DNA of 64,000 bases from Diplonema japonicum (Eukaryota > Euglenozoa > Diplonemea > Diplonemida > Diplonemidae), in assembly GCA_964019335.1 (NCBI GenBank), contig OZ025698.1, forward strand, positions 417,201-481,200, given 5' to 3'. The notes below the pieces were generated by a model. It searched no databases. It saw only the letters and a program-made list of their open reading frames with translations, and was not told the origin of the DNA. How positions within the stretch are numbered: position 1 is the stretch's first letter; the number at the start of each line of letters is the position of its first letter. Positions 1 to 9,676 of this stretch are shown here, piece after piece. The position numbers and the translations under genes were made by a program.

Positions 1-690
1 TTGAGGGGCGGCCCCTGGAAGTTGCGAAGAAACGCCACCAACGTCACTGGATTTCAGACCAAACAAGAAGCCCAGCTGCTCTTGATAGGCTGGCGAGGTG
101 GTGGGGGGGACTTCTTGACCCGAGGTACGGAGCCCGGGTAGTCCTTTCCCCTTGCAGGCTGGGTCTGGCCCTTGTAAATAACTGCGGAGGAAATTTTTCT
201 CGGGCACAGGACTTGTTTCACATGAAGCGTCACTCAAGGAATAAAAAGCACATCTGGCCGCCAGCAATTCTGCACACAAAGTGGTGTAGGTACTTTTGTA
301 CTTAGAAACCTTCAGAGGGGTTTTCCGTTGTAAAAGAGGTTCATTTGTTTGACATTTTTTTTTTTTTTTGACTGATTTTATTTTATTGTAGAAAATGCCC
401 CCATCATCACAATGGTATTCTTTTTTTTTTTTTTTTTTTTTCTTTTCTTTTTTTTTCCTTCCTACACAAGCTTGAGTAGAACGTACCCCCCTCCCCCCCA
501 TAGAGCACATTTCTCTTTATGTGGCAAAACAATGCGTTTAGTGGAAACAAGCATGAAGCTTCAGTTCGACCACGAAAAATACGCTTGGTCACACACATCC
601 CACCACCCCTACCTACTTACAGAACCGATTATTCTTTTTTTTTTTCTTTCTCTTTTTTTTTTTAAAACCCAAATACCGGGGGAATGTGAA
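1..690. other. non-coding lead-in with a possible partial reading frame
   Basis: No recognisable gene. Frame 1 is open from the window edge to a TAG at 139-141 (about 46 codons). This could be the end of an interrupted coding region or of a retroelement, but no family is recognisable. From about 350 on the sequence is dominated by T tracts and T/C-rich filler. The motif around 110-135 (G run, then GACTTCTTGACCCGAGG) loosely resembles a stretch near 63855-63885 at the other end of the window, too weakly to call a repeat. Confidence 0.4.
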
Positions 691-695
691 ATTGA

Positions 696-1205
696 ACGGG
701 GGAGACCTTTGCCACGACCAATAGTCTGCAAATCTTAGGGGTACAAATCTACTTCCAGCCGAGCAGGAGGGATAACTCGAGGGTCCACAAAGCCCTGGCC
801 GGAATAGAACGCCTCTCCTCAACTAGGCTATACCACGATCGCAAGGTACGGACCATCGCGGAGAACATCCTGCCATCCGCCTTCTACGGCATCCTATTCG
901 ACCCAATCCCGGACTCTTGGCTGGAGAGATTGAAGAAGCGGATCACTCTTTGCGTCTGGGGTGCCCGCAACCCGATGCGCTCCTCCAGCGCCCTGCTGGG
1001 GATTTCCCATAAGGGACACACCCTGGACCCGTACTCTACAGCGATCTACAAGGCCATCTCTACTCTGGGACGACTTTGCACACGGCATTCGAACACGTCC
1101 CTTTTCATATCATGCTGGGAAGCGTACAGGAGAGCAAGGGATCAAGGCTCTCCATCATTTCCGATGGGACCATTTGCCAATGCAGACCTGTGGCTCCGAG
1201 AATGA
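696..1205 (+). pseudogene. non-LTR (LINE-type) retrotransposon reverse transcriptase fragment
   Basis: The frame is open from 696 (just after a TGA at 693-695) to 1205, about 169 residues with no credible start codon. It reads into an LGV motif (around 732), a basic helical stretch, a VWG motif and the GHxLDP-type motif (KGHTLDPYS). This is the thumb/post-RT part of ORF2 in non-LTR elements. The palm with the catalytic aspartates is missing, so the copy is 5'-truncated and dead. About 75 residues at its end recur in the fragment starting near 56902, which shows one family with at least two copies here. It ends about 55 bp before the kinase gene. Confidence 0.7.
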
Positions 1206-1262
1206 TCATCAACACAGTGGAGATTTATTAAAAGAAGAACACACCGTAAACAAAAAAGAATA

Positions 1263-3323
1263 ATGCAGAACGTTGAGAAGTACAAGAAAGGGGTGCACCT
1301 CGGGTCAGGGGGCCAGGGGTCGGTGTACAAGGCGGTGAGGAGGATTGACGGGAAGGAGTTCGCGATGAAGGTGGTGGAGGCGGCGACGAAGGAGGAGTAC
1401 GCGAGGGACGCGAGGGAGGTGGAGAACATGCTGCAGCTGAAGCACAGGAATGTGGTCCCGTGCGTGGACTACTTTGGAACGACAGAGCTGTTGGCTCCTG
1501 GGGTGATGCAGTGGGAGCTCCACATCGTGATGCCCCTGTACACTGGAGGGGACCTGCAGAAGCTCCTGGAGAGGGAGGGACCGCTCTCTCGGGAGAAGGC
1601 AGTGAGGTTGCTGCGGGAGGTGGCTGAGGCGCTCGCCTACTTGCACGGGAAGGGTTGGATCCACAGGGACGTGAAGCCTCAGAACATCATGGTGGACGAC
1701 GGCAACAACAGCAACTCCGAGACAGGATTCGTTCTGGCTGACCTGGGACTGTCGAGGGCTGTTGTTGGTGCAAGTGGTAGCAGCAGCAGCAGCAGCATGA
1801 TCACTTCTTCTGGAGCGACCGCCAACAGCGTTGTGGGGACCCCCGCCTTCATGGCACCCGACTTTGTAGGTCCGTACACCAACAAGGTGGACATGTGGGC
1901 CCTCGGGGTGACCGTGTGCTTCGTCGTTCTGGAGGACGAGAAGCTGAGGGAACGCTTTCTGAAGTACCTGAAGATGAACCGGGACCTTGTGATGGGTGAG
2001 CTGGAAGGACGCCTCCCGAAGCTTGTGGGGGAGTCTGTGGGGACCCTGCTGCTCCGCCTCCTCTGCGAGGACCCTTTGAAACGCCCGACCGCTTCTGAGG
2101 TTCTGTCTGTGCTGACGACTCCACCTGCGATGACGACGACGACTACAACAACGATGACGATGATGGAGCTTCTGGCCTTCGCGGACTTTGGTGGTGAGGA
2201 GAGGAAGAGGCTACTCCTTGTGGCTGTGGGATCGGGTGTGGAGGAGGTTCGGGTGGCGGCCGAGGAGGCCTTTGCAAAGGACGGGCTGGAACGGGTTCAC
2301 AGGGTGGAGGTCTTCAACAGCAACTTCGATCTGTTCGTGGATGCCGACAGCAGGACTGTCTTCCATGACAAGGAACGGGTGAAGGTCTTCCCTGAGCACA
2401 CCAACAACAAGAACAACATGCACCACCACCACCACGATCCGAACCAACATCAGCATCATCCCGTTTTGGCCTTGAAGGAAGCAAGCCGGCTCACCTCAGA
2501 GGAAGAAGCGAAGAGGAAGGGTCTCGTTGTGGAGTGGGAAGAAGGCATGGAGGGGTTCTTGGGAATGATGGAAAAGATGCAGGTGGTGGTGAAGCACAAC
2601 AACAACAACATCTACCACCACCACGATCCGAACCAACATCAGCATCATCCCGTTTTGGCCTCGAAGGTAGCACGCCGGCTCACCTCAGAGGAAGAAGCGA
2701 AGAGGAAGGGTCTCGTTGTGGAGTGGGAAGAAGGCATGGAGGGGTTCTTGGGAATGATGGGAAAGATGCAGGTGGTGGTGAAGCACAACGAGCTTCAGTT
2801 GCTTGATAAGCTGAAGGAGCGTCCACCGATCTTGGTGATTGACTTCACATGGGCTTCCTTGGTTCATGTGAAGGAGAGGTACGTCCCCCTTGTGACGAGC
2901 TTTGAACACGTGGTGCTGAAGGGCGTGCGGGGCAACATCGCTGATGACTTCCTGGCGCAAGACAAAAACAAGACCACTTGTCGGCTGAGGTCACTCCGCT
3001 TTTCCCTCGACTCCCCTGTTGGTGTGTGGGGGCGATTCTTGAGGCGCTTCACAGGGCCTGGGTCCGTCACCTCCATCGGCGGAAGCTTCTTGGCTGGGTG
3101 CACATCTCTTCAGGCGGTCGACTTCGGGCTGCTTTCCAACGTCACCAGCATCGGAGAGTGGTTCTTGCAAGGGTGCACCTCCCTTACGGTGATCGATCTC
3201 AGACCGCTTTCTAGCATCACCGTCATCGGTAATTGGTTCATTTCTGGGTGCACCTCCCTTCAGAAAATCAAAGCTAACGACTACTTGCTTCTCCCCGAAA
3301 GCCTTGAAAAGTTAAGGCAATGA
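1263..3323 (+). CDS. Ser/Thr protein kinase with C-terminal BspA-type leucine-rich repeats
   Basis: Intronless, 686 aa. Residues about 7-270 form a protein kinase domain: glycine loop GSGGQGSV (14-21), VAIK-type lysine in AMKV (Lys36), catalytic loop HRDVKPQN and activation-segment GTPAFMAPD. Two motifs deviate: DFG is DLG and APE is APD. Since HRD, the lysine and DxG are all present, activity is plausible. The middle holds His/Asn/Gln-rich linkers and a 189-bp in-frame tandem duplication (units near 2436 and 2625). The C-terminus carries about three 25-residue repeats with the GCTSL core (from about 3067), the BspA/Treponema-type LRR often used for protein recognition. Substrate and location cannot be read; no signal peptide or membrane segment is seen. 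Confidence 0.85.
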   Translation: MQNVEKYKKGVHLGSGGQGSVYKAVRRIDGKEFAMKVVEAATKEEYARDAREVENMLQLKHRNVVPCVDYFGTTELLAPGVMQWELHIVMPLYTGGDLQKLLEREGPLSREKAVRLLREVAEALAYLHGKGWIHRDVKPQNIMVDDGNNSNSETGFVLADLGLSRAVVGASGSSSSSSMITSSGATANSVVGTPAFMAPDFVGPYTNKVDMWALGVTVCFVVLEDEKLRERFLKYLKMNRDLVMGELEGRLPKLVGESVGTLLLRLLCEDPLKRPTASEVLSVLTTPPAMTTTTTTTMTMMELLAFADFGGEERKRLLLVAVGSGVEEVRVAAEEAFAKDGLERVHRVEVFNSNFDLFVDADSRTVFHDKERVKVFPEHTNNKNNMHHHHHDPNQHQHHPVLALKEASRLTSEEEAKRKGLVVEWEEGMEGFLGMMEKMQVVVKHNNNNIYHHHDPNQHQHHPVLASKVARRLTSEEEAKRKGLVVEWEEGMEGFLGMMGKMQVVVKHNELQLLDKLKERPPILVIDFTWASLVHVKERYVPLVTSFEHVVLKGVRGNIADDFLAQDKNKTTCRLRSLRFSLDSPVGVWGRFLRRFTGPGSVTSIGGSFLAGCTSLQAVDFGLLSNVTSIGEWFLQGCTSLTVIDLRPLSSITVIGNWFISGCTSLQKIKANDYLLLPESLEKLRQ
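2428..2800 (+). repeat. 189-bp in-frame tandem duplication inside the kinase gene
   Basis: Two consecutive units, anchored at the GATCCGAACC motif at about 2436 and 2625, each encode a His-rich stretch followed by an acidic/basic helix (RLTSEEEAKRKG, then VVEWEEGMEGFLGMM). The spacing is 189 bp (63 codons), so the frame is kept. Near-identity indicates a recent event. Confidence 0.85.
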
Positions 3324-3401
3324 AGTTAGTAGAAGCGTTTTTTTTTAAAAAAAAAAAAAGAATTTCACGTTTTAAAAAGAAAAAGAAAAGAAAAAAAAAA
3401 C

Positions 3402-3759
3402 ATGTCGTCAGCTTACCAAAAGAACACTGTGCGGGAGGTACGGATGGCGAAGAGGGCGCACAAATGGAAAGCCCACTCAATGTGGAGACGGTGCTGCGAA
3501 GTAGTTCAGTTTCCTGCACGGAAGCCTGAAGAACCAAGGTCATGGGAAGATGCGGACAGACTCCCCCAGAGGGACCATGACAGGCAGTTCACACACTGTT
3601 ACCCAAGACATGGTGCAAGGCACCATTCCAACAAAGGAATCAACAAAGCAAAGTTGGGTATTGTCCACAGCCACTACCAAGACAAAGAGCGGGCGACAGC
3701 AAGGGTGCTCCGCCACGGGTACGCTGCCTTGGAGCGAGCTGCACGATTTCCGCATGTGA
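3402..3759 (+). CDS. small RAHKW-family protein, frameshifted near its 3' end
   Basis: The ATG follows an A-rich run. The product shares with the neighbours at 4311 and 18557 the core KRAHKW, then PRSWEDxDRLPxRDHDRQFTH, then NKGxxKAKL, and should end in a conserved L/MxDFR. In the starting frame the ending is lost: it runs through an A tract into a repeat element and stops at 3851. The expected ending (SELHDFRM, then stop) lies in another frame and ends at 3759. Alignment with the 4311 paralogue (TTGGACTGCGAA against TTGGAGCGAG at about 3729) shows a 2-base deletion. It may be a new pseudogene, a read-through variant or a consensus error. Role unknown; see 19100 for a tentative ciliary link. 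Confidence 0.6.
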
Positions 3760-3787
3760 AGAAAAAAAAAAAAGAAAAAAAAAAAAA

Positions 3788-4092
3788 TGGGGCTTTGATT
3801 GCAACACTAGGTGGCGTTAAGCGTGCAATGAAGCACGAACTACCTACTTGATTACAGGGGGCGCTCCTCGGCCGAGCAGTAGCTTCTTCTGCGTTCCGCG
3901 TGCTCAACCCTAGCCGGGGCGTCCCGGGTAACCAAGATTCTGCGCTCGTGCAGTTTGCTGCCTGTTCGTCACCCTGAGCATCTGCGTTACGTTCTTCCAC
4001 TCGGGCGCTACCGGTGATGACCGACGAGGAGGTCAACAGCAAACAACACATCTGATGTACTTCTTATATTTCCATGTTATCCCCACCACCTT
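3788..4092 (-). mobile_element. short non-autonomous repeat element, copy 1
   Basis: About 305 bp between A tracts, nearly identical to the reverse complement of 29073-29399. It has no coding potential of its own; frames are short and not shared in meaning between copies. In the reference orientation (copy 2) it starts AAGGTGGTGGGG and ends in CAATCAAAGCCC beside a homopolymer. An internal GCGCCCGAGTGG resembles the A box of a tRNA promoter, but I see no convincing B box. A SINE or other RNA- or DNA-borne element is likely. This copy lacks about 24 bp present in copy 2. Confidence 0.7.
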
Positions 4093-4310
4093 AAAAAAAA
4101 AAAAGAGTATTCGTATATCCAACCCCCTCCCTAGCCCATGGGGCTGTTTGGAAGGGCGGGAAGAAAATCTATCTCGTATTTTCCCACCCATCGATTCTCT
4201 CCCTCCTCCCCCCCCCTTTTTTTTTCCTTCTTTTTTTTTTTAAAGCCAACTGTAATTCTCAAAAAACAGGAAAAAAAGAAAAGAAACAAAGAAAAAAAAA
4301 AAGGGTGTTC

Positions 4311-4646
4311 ATGTCTCCAGCTAACCAAAAGAGCGCTGTGCGGGAGGTACGGATGGCGAAGAGGGCGCACAAATGGGAACACCACTCAATGTGGAGACGG
4401 TGCGAAACTATTTCACACAGAGTTCGACCAGAAGAACCAAGGTCGTGGGAAGACACAGACAGGCTCCCCAAGAGGGACCATGACAGGCAGTTCACACACT
4501 GTTACCCAAGCCGAGGAAACTTCAAGTGCAACAAAGGCTTCAATAAAGCAAAGTTAAGTGACGGGAAAGCCGCTGCTGCTAGAAGAGTGCTCAAGTCCGG
4601 GTATGCCACCTTGGACTGCGAACTTCACGACTTCCGCCTTTCTTAA
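4311..4646 (+). CDS. small RAHKW-family protein (intact)
   Basis: 111 aa. The ATG at 4311 follows an A-rich tract; a GTG six bases upstream is in frame but unlikely. It carries the full family pattern: REVRMAKRAHKWEHHSMW, PRSWEDTDRLPKRDHDRQF, NKGFNKAKL and the ending HDFRLS. It is a close tandem paralogue of the frameshifted 3402 gene, about 0.9 kb apart with the repeat element between them, and a more distant one of 18557. It is basic, with no signal peptide, no membrane segment and no recognised domain. Strong conservation of the W/H/D/R positions argues that it is a real structural protein. Confidence 0.75.
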   Translation: MSPANQKSAVREVRMAKRAHKWEHHSMWRRCETISHRVRPEEPRSWEDTDRLPKRDHDRQFTHCYPSRGNFKCNKGFNKAKLSDGKAAAARRVLKSGYATLDCELHDFRLS

Positions 4647-4649
4647 AAA

Positions 4650-4756
4650 AAAAAAAAAAAAGAAAAGCCTCCACCTCACTATCCTCTTTCGTGGAGACCT
4701 CTCTCTCTTTTCCTAAATTTTTCCTAAATATCCATTTCTATCTCGGGTTACTATTC

Positions 4757-4790
<34 letters not shown>

Positions 4791-4956
4791 CAAAAAGTCA
4801 ATAATTTTTTTTTTTTGAGGGAGGATTATTCAAACTATACATATATGGTGTACCTCTTGCCGTTCTTTCAATTTGCGATGCTTGTTCCACCATGAGGGCG
4901 GCAGGCTTTTGTAAAACAATAAAATGCTTAACATACGGCACCTAGGGTGCAATATG

Positions 4957-4992
<36 letters not shown>

Positions 4993-4993
4993 A

Positions 4994-5021
<28 letters not shown>
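4650..5021. other. spacer rich in homopolymers
   Basis: Contains A, T and mixed A tracts (a 30-nt T run near 4761 and A runs at 4960-5020) around about 120 bp of ordinary sequence at 4820-4957. No gene or RNA recognised. Confidence 0.7.
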
Positions 5022-5024
<3 letters not shown>

Positions 5025-6647
5025 CTCCGAAGTATATTCAGCATAAGCGGCCTGGCGAGCATAGCATGCATGGGGTACCTGGCGCTGATGACCACGAATA
5101 TGAGCAAGGTGATCTACCCTCTGTGGTACGTGAGCGAGGAACAGATGAAAGGCGCGATGCGGCCGTCATGGAAGCACGGTGACGAGCTGCACCTGCAAGT
5201 TACAATCGGACAGCAAATCGGATGCTCGTGCAAAAAAGACAACTGCGTGGTGGTATGGGATGCAGAGGCCAACATGGCCGGCGACATCGTCATGGAAAAA
5301 ACCGTCTGGCTCAACGAAACAACTCACAAAAACCTATGGCACTCTATACAAAACCACGATTCACCAACAACCATCCACGCCAACTTCTGCCTACGAAACA
5401 CCAAGACGGCCGCAACACAACACACTTCCACAAAACTAAACACAATGTCATCTGTTCCAAAGTACACGACCCTTCGATGGCTGCTTCAAGACATCGGTAT
5501 GGGGCACATCTCAGGGGTAACATCATGGGCTGACCCTGCAGAGGATACCCCACCTGAACCAGGCACTATAACAAGATTATGGAAATCTGACATTGCAGCC
5601 AGAATTGTATCATCCGGTGAATTGATTCCGAAGCCTCAGAACATGCTGATCCAAAGCTTGCACCCGTTTTTGAGAAAAGGGTCCGACGGGGCATACCTTC
5701 CTCCGTTTTACTCCGCGGCTCAGAATTTAAACGGGGAGGGGTACAAGATGGTGAACGGGACGGAGCTTCCTTTAAATTTGATGTTGGTATCTACGGAGCT
5801 GTCGAGATGGCTTCTTTTGAACCATTTCGACGCCACGAAAAAGCTTGCCAAGGATATGGGTATTGCCGATGATATGATGGACGAAACGCTCGATGGTTTT
5901 GCCAGCACATCCGTCCCGTTGCTCACCGTCACGTTGGTCGCTACACTTCTACACTGTTTGTTCGAATTCCTGGCGTTTAAATCCGATATTTCTTTCTGGT
6001 CCGCAAACTCTTCCCTCCGAGGGTTGTCCGTCCGTGCATTGTTCATCGATATGCTCTTCCAGCTCATTATCGTTTTGTATCTGCTAGATGAATCTGCGTC
6101 CGTCGTGATCTTAATCCCCAGTATTTTGAGCATATTCATTCAAATCTGGAAGATCCGCAAAGCCACCGGATTGACGTTCACATCGAAATTCCCTTACATC
6201 ATCCTTCAAAGGCTCGACAGTGAAGCATCTACCAAGGACGCCGTCACCTTAGCCACAATGGAAACCGATAAAAAAGTGAATTCTTACATCGTTAAAGGGC
6301 TTTTCCCTGTTGTAATTGCGTACTCTGCGTATACGTTGATCACATCGAAACACCAGTCGTGGTGGTCTTGGTTGATAGGAAGTATGGCTGCGACGACATA
6401 CTCTGCTGGGTTCCTGCTGATGACACCGCAGGTTATCATCAACTACAAGCTTAAATCGGTCGCGCACCTTCCGTGGAATCTCTTGACCTTCAGGTTCATC
6501 AACACCTTCATCGATGACCTCTTTGCGATGATCGTGAAGCTCCCCTCGATGCACAGGCTCAGTGTTTTCCGCGACGACATTATCTTTATAATATGCATCG
6601 TGCAACGCTTTTTGTACAGGGTGGACAACTCGAGAAAGGAAGACTGA
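5022..6647 (+). CDS. CLPTM1/CLPTM1L-family multispanning membrane protein (putative lipid scramblase)
   Basis: 541 aa, intronless, with the ATG directly after a long A tract. An N-terminal hydrophobic segment (about residues 5-25) is followed by a lumenal region with the PLWYVSEE-type motif. The C-terminal half carries family signatures: EFLAFKSDISFW, GLSVRALF and LYLLDE helices, PQVIINYKLKSVAHLPWN and NTFIDDLFA, then RDDIIF and QRFLYRVD. The length matches CLPTM1L (about 540 aa) better than CLPTM1. Human CLPTM1L scrambles glucosaminyl-phosphatidylinositol in the ER for GPI-anchor synthesis; the same role here is inferred from family membership. Its last 165 bp are partly duplicated immediately downstream. 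Confidence 0.92.
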
Positions 6648-6670
6648 AAGAAAACAAAATGAAATGAAAT

Positions 6671-6820
6671 TTGACCTTCAGGTTCATCAATACCCGATGA
6701 TCGTGAAGCTCCCCTCGATGCACAGGCTCAGCGTATTCCGTGACGACATTATCTTTATAATATGCATCGTGCAACGCTTTCTGTACAGGGTGGACAACTC
6801 GAGAAAGGAAGACTGAAAGA
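6671..6820 (+). pseudogene. partial tandem duplicate of the CLPTM1L-like gene's 3' end
   Basis: Repeats 6483-6647 from TTGACCTTCAGG to the stop codon with only a few substitutions, but with a 19-bp internal deletion that breaks the frame. The unit is 146 bp against 165 bp in the source and starts only 24 bp after the functional stop. It is a recent, non-functional local duplication. Confidence 0.9.
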
Positions 6821-6886
6821 AGATGAAATGAGTGTTTTATTTCTTAAGAGGGTTACAAAAAAAGAAGAAAAAAATAACTCTCCAGG

Positions 6887-7408
6887 ATGAGATGGAAACG
6901 ATGGTTGTACGGCTTTACAGTCGATGGAGGTGTTTTCAAAGCCCACCCGGTGTGGACAGACATAAAGCTTAGCCGCAAAGGGTTGTTCTTGCAGCCTATC
7001 GGTGTGAGGCCCCGTGCTACGGTAGAGGCATCGCGACAACAAGAGAAATCGGAGCATGTCAACACACAGACTCATAAAGCCCAGCATGTGTACACGGTGT
7101 CGAGCAGGAGAATGGTGAGAATGTGTGAGTGGGAGCAAGAAAAGATCGGGGGAGACTTCCCTGCGTGTCTTGCTCAATCCAGCACGCCTGAGCGTGAACT
7201 GTACAAGCGCACACAGCCGACGAATGCAGAGGCAGCTGATTTGCTAGCTGCAGCGAAAATGCTGGAGAAAAAGTACGATCTGAAGGAAGGAGACCTGACC
7301 CCGAGGATCATTCTACAAATTGCAGAGACCGAAGGAAGCAGAACGTTGCTGTCGGAGCAGTACTCCGCTGCGGAGGAGGGCTTGGTTGTGGATTTTGTCG
7401 TGGTTTGA
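6887..7408 (+). CDS. hypothetical protein, 173 aa
   Basis: Intronless. The ATG is preceded by an A-rich stretch (AAAAAAGAAG...), as in the neighbouring genes. The N-terminus is basic and aromatic (MRWKRWLYGF, then FKAHPVWTDIKLSRKG). The C-terminal third is a likely helix (AEAADLLAAAKMLEKKY) ending in a hydrophobic tail (VVDFVVV). I recognise no family. The N-terminal W/P pattern could fit a small axonemal or mitochondrial subunit, but that is a guess. Confidence 0.6.
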   Translation: MRWKRWLYGFTVDGGVFKAHPVWTDIKLSRKGLFLQPIGVRPRATVEASRQQEKSEHVNTQTHKAQHVYTVSSRRMVRMCEWEQEKIGGDFPACLAQSSTPERELYKRTQPTNAEAADLLAAAKMLEKKYDLKEGDLTPRIILQIAETEGSRTLLSEQYSAAEEGLVVDFVVV

Positions 7409-7485
7409 ACGGAGCGAAAAAAAAAGGGGGGGAAACCATTATACTTTTTTTTCTCCATAATTTCCGGGAAAAAAAAAAAAAAGAA

Positions 7486-7516
<31 letters not shown>

Positions 7517-7535
7517 AAAAAGGGGAGGGGGAAGA

Positions 7536-9329
7536 ATGATACACCACCTCACTGTAGTGGGTCTGCTTGTGTGCGCCACAGTGTCGCACGGAGGGGAGTG
7601 TCGGACCGCTTCGTGTTTAGCGGGAAAGACGTACGAGGAGCATGTTGAAGAGGAGCCTCCCATCGACCTCCGCCCCGCTCCTGAAATCATGCCGAAATTC
7701 GACAAAAAGGTAATGTGCCGGGTCTGGCTCAAAGACGAAACAGCAACACCACCATGGCAACCCGAGGGGCTTACAGCAGCATATTTTCAAACCCCCAGCG
7801 ATATCCGAAAATATTTCAAAGAAAACCCGACAACAGGGTGTCTCTACGCGCACATTGTTCCTGGTGGGCAGAACCTACCTGAACCACGTTGGGTCCATGC
7901 TATCATTGAAGCACTGCAAGGGAAGGTAGAGAGAGATCTCATCATACAAAATATGGGAGATCCTGAGGTGTGCAAAGGTTTTGTTGGTGCAAAGGCTTCA
8001 AACCTCATCGAGCGGGAACGGTGCAAGTTTGGAGACAATTCCAGCTATAAATGGTGTAAATGCCACTCCGGGAGACGGGCCTTGAAAACTCTACTCTGCG
8101 TCCCAGAAGACCACAAGCTTCTTTTCAACCCATCTCCTCTTCTCGACCACAAGATGACGTGCGTCTTTCGCCATACCTATAAACCTGTTCACGAACCGAA
8201 CAATGTTGTACCCAAGTTCACGCCCCGAAGGCCGTACCCTACACCGGGGAGCGAGGTTAAAACAGCTGTCCTGGCGTATGTAAACTCGCAACGGCTGTTG
8301 GAAGGAACCGCGGAAACCTTCAGAACATGGATGCCGCACTTTATCGGCCCCTTAAAAATGTCACTGTTCATATACCGGGAGAAAACACGGATCACAGAAC
8401 CAGAACTTGTGAAAGCGTTTCGGCTAACCAAAGACGCTGTGGATCCAAATGTGTACACAACAACGCTTTCTGGCACGACATACGGACGAATCTTTCTAGC
8501 AGATGTTGAAGAACAGCTCCCGGCGAGTCTGAACCAGACGCTGCTGTCTGCGATCCGACCGCGGTGTGGGTGCCCGCCGCTTTGTTCGTTCCCTACACAC
8601 CGATCGCCAGATGCTTTTATGATATCCGGTCTTCGATATGTTCAGGGAACATCTGCGTTCACGCAAGAATTGCTGACCGACCCCCGTCTGACAGAGTACG
8701 ACTTTGTGATCAAAATAGATTGGGATATCCGGTTTTTTCGAACTGTTCCGTCGGACATTATGACAGAGGTTGTCGCTGCTGGTGCTTTTGGGTTCCACAC
8801 GGGTTTTGCAAATAACGGAAACGGGTGCAGCAAGGACACGCAACGTGCGTTGGATTCGTACGCAAGAATGCAAGGGACACGAGCGAAGTCAGCCGGGGAT
8901 TGGTTTTATGAGAACGAACAGCTGACTTGGCATTCTGCGTTGTTCGGGGTTTGGACCGGTTTTGTCCTTTCCCCGGAGTACCGGGAGCTGATGGATTATT
9001 TGCGAACAAGCGAATTCGGGTATTCTTGGTTTCGATTCCGGTGGACAGACCAGTCAGTCTGGCCCAAGGTGATGGGGTACTTCCATGGTGATCTTGTTGA
9101 AGCGATGCTCGATCTCAGGAGGTTGCGGTGGAACCCAAACGCTCCGCGACCGAAGTCGGTCTTCTACCACAGGAAGAAGATGCGGACTCAGCAAGAGCTC
9201 TGCTGCGGGCCGTGCGATGAAGGAAAACCTTGCTACAAGCGGAAGAAAACGTCGCCTTATGTGTTCTGCCCGATGCCGCCTTCATCGAACATCACCGCAC
9301 GGCTGCAGCTCGACATTTGCGAACGCTAA
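7536..9329 (+). CDS. secretory-pathway glycosyltransferase, GT15 (KTR/MNT1 mannosyltransferase)-like
   Basis: 597 aa, intronless. The N-terminus (MIHHLTVVGLLVCATVSHGG) is a signal peptide or anchor. The catalytic-type region begins near residue 240 (VKTAVLAYVNSQRLL). Its core YDFVIKIDWDIRFF corresponds to the acidic metal/nucleotide-sugar motif of GT15 (YxWRVEPDVKFF in yeast). It is followed by AFGFHTG, NEQLTWHSALFGVWTGFVLSP and a Trp-rich segment FRWTDQSVWPKV, again in GT15 order. The C-terminal tail is rich in Cys. Yeast relatives add alpha-1,2-mannose to glycoproteins in the Golgi. Assignment rests on motif order, so the family is likely but the exact specificity is not known. Confidence 0.72.
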   Translation: MIHHLTVVGLLVCATVSHGGECRTASCLAGKTYEEHVEEEPPIDLRPAPEIMPKFDKKVMCRVWLKDETATPPWQPEGLTAAYFQTPSDIRKYFKENPTTGCLYAHIVPGGQNLPEPRWVHAIIEALQGKVERDLIIQNMGDPEVCKGFVGAKASNLIERERCKFGDNSSYKWCKCHSGRRALKTLLCVPEDHKLLFNPSPLLDHKMTCVFRHTYKPVHEPNNVVPKFTPRRPYPTPGSEVKTAVLAYVNSQRLLEGTAETFRTWMPHFIGPLKMSLFIYREKTRITEPELVKAFRLTKDAVDPNVYTTTLSGTTYGRIFLADVEEQLPASLNQTLLSAIRPRCGCPPLCSFPTHRSPDAFMISGLRYVQGTSAFTQELLTDPRLTEYDFVIKIDWDIRFFRTVPSDIMTEVVAAGAFGFHTGFANNGNGCSKDTQRALDSYARMQGTRAKSAGDWFYENEQLTWHSALFGVWTGFVLSPEYRELMDYLRTSEFGYSWFRFRWTDQSVWPKVMGYFHGDLVEAMLDLRRLRWNPNAPRPKSVFYHRKKMRTQQELCCGPCDEGKPCYKRKKTSPYVFCPMPPSSNITARLQLDICER

Positions 9330-9367
9330 GAAAAAAAAAAAAAAAAAAGAAAATTTAAGGTAAACCT

Positions 9368-9676
9368 ATGGGGTGGGGGGGGAGGGGGAGAAGAAAAAAA
9401 AAGACTGCATCGTCACCTGCACCGCAAAGCCTGCCCGTCATCCAGCCTATCCAGCCTATCGAGCCCATTGCCCCTGTTATCCAGCAGATCACAGCACCTG
9501 CATCCAACCCTCAGCTTGAAGTCAAGCTCCAGGAGAAGGACTTGCACATCAAAGAGCTGCAGGAAGCATTGGCACTTGCCAGGCAGCAACTTGAGGACCA
9601 CTGGAAGTCGAGCGTGAAGGTATTACTGAATGTATTACAGAAAAAAAAGAACAATTTTTTTTTTTATTATTTATAA
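9368..9676 (+). CDS. small hypothetical protein with helical C-terminus
   Basis: The ATG at 9368 opens about 84 credible codons: basic start, a Pro/Ile-rich stretch with IQPIQPIEPI repeats, then a coiled-coil helix (LQEKDLHIKELQEALALARQQL). After SSVK (about 9619) a GTATTA donor-like sequence appears, and the remaining frame reads through A/T tracts. The true 3' end may therefore lie in a second exon I could not locate before the next start at 9781. Codon use looks coding-like, but the gene is short. Confidence 0.45.
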   Translation: MGWGGRGRRKKKTASSPAPQSLPVIQPIQPIEPIAPVIQQITAPASNPQLEVKLQEKDLHIKELQEALALARQQLEDHWKSSVKVLLNVLQKKKNNFFFYYL

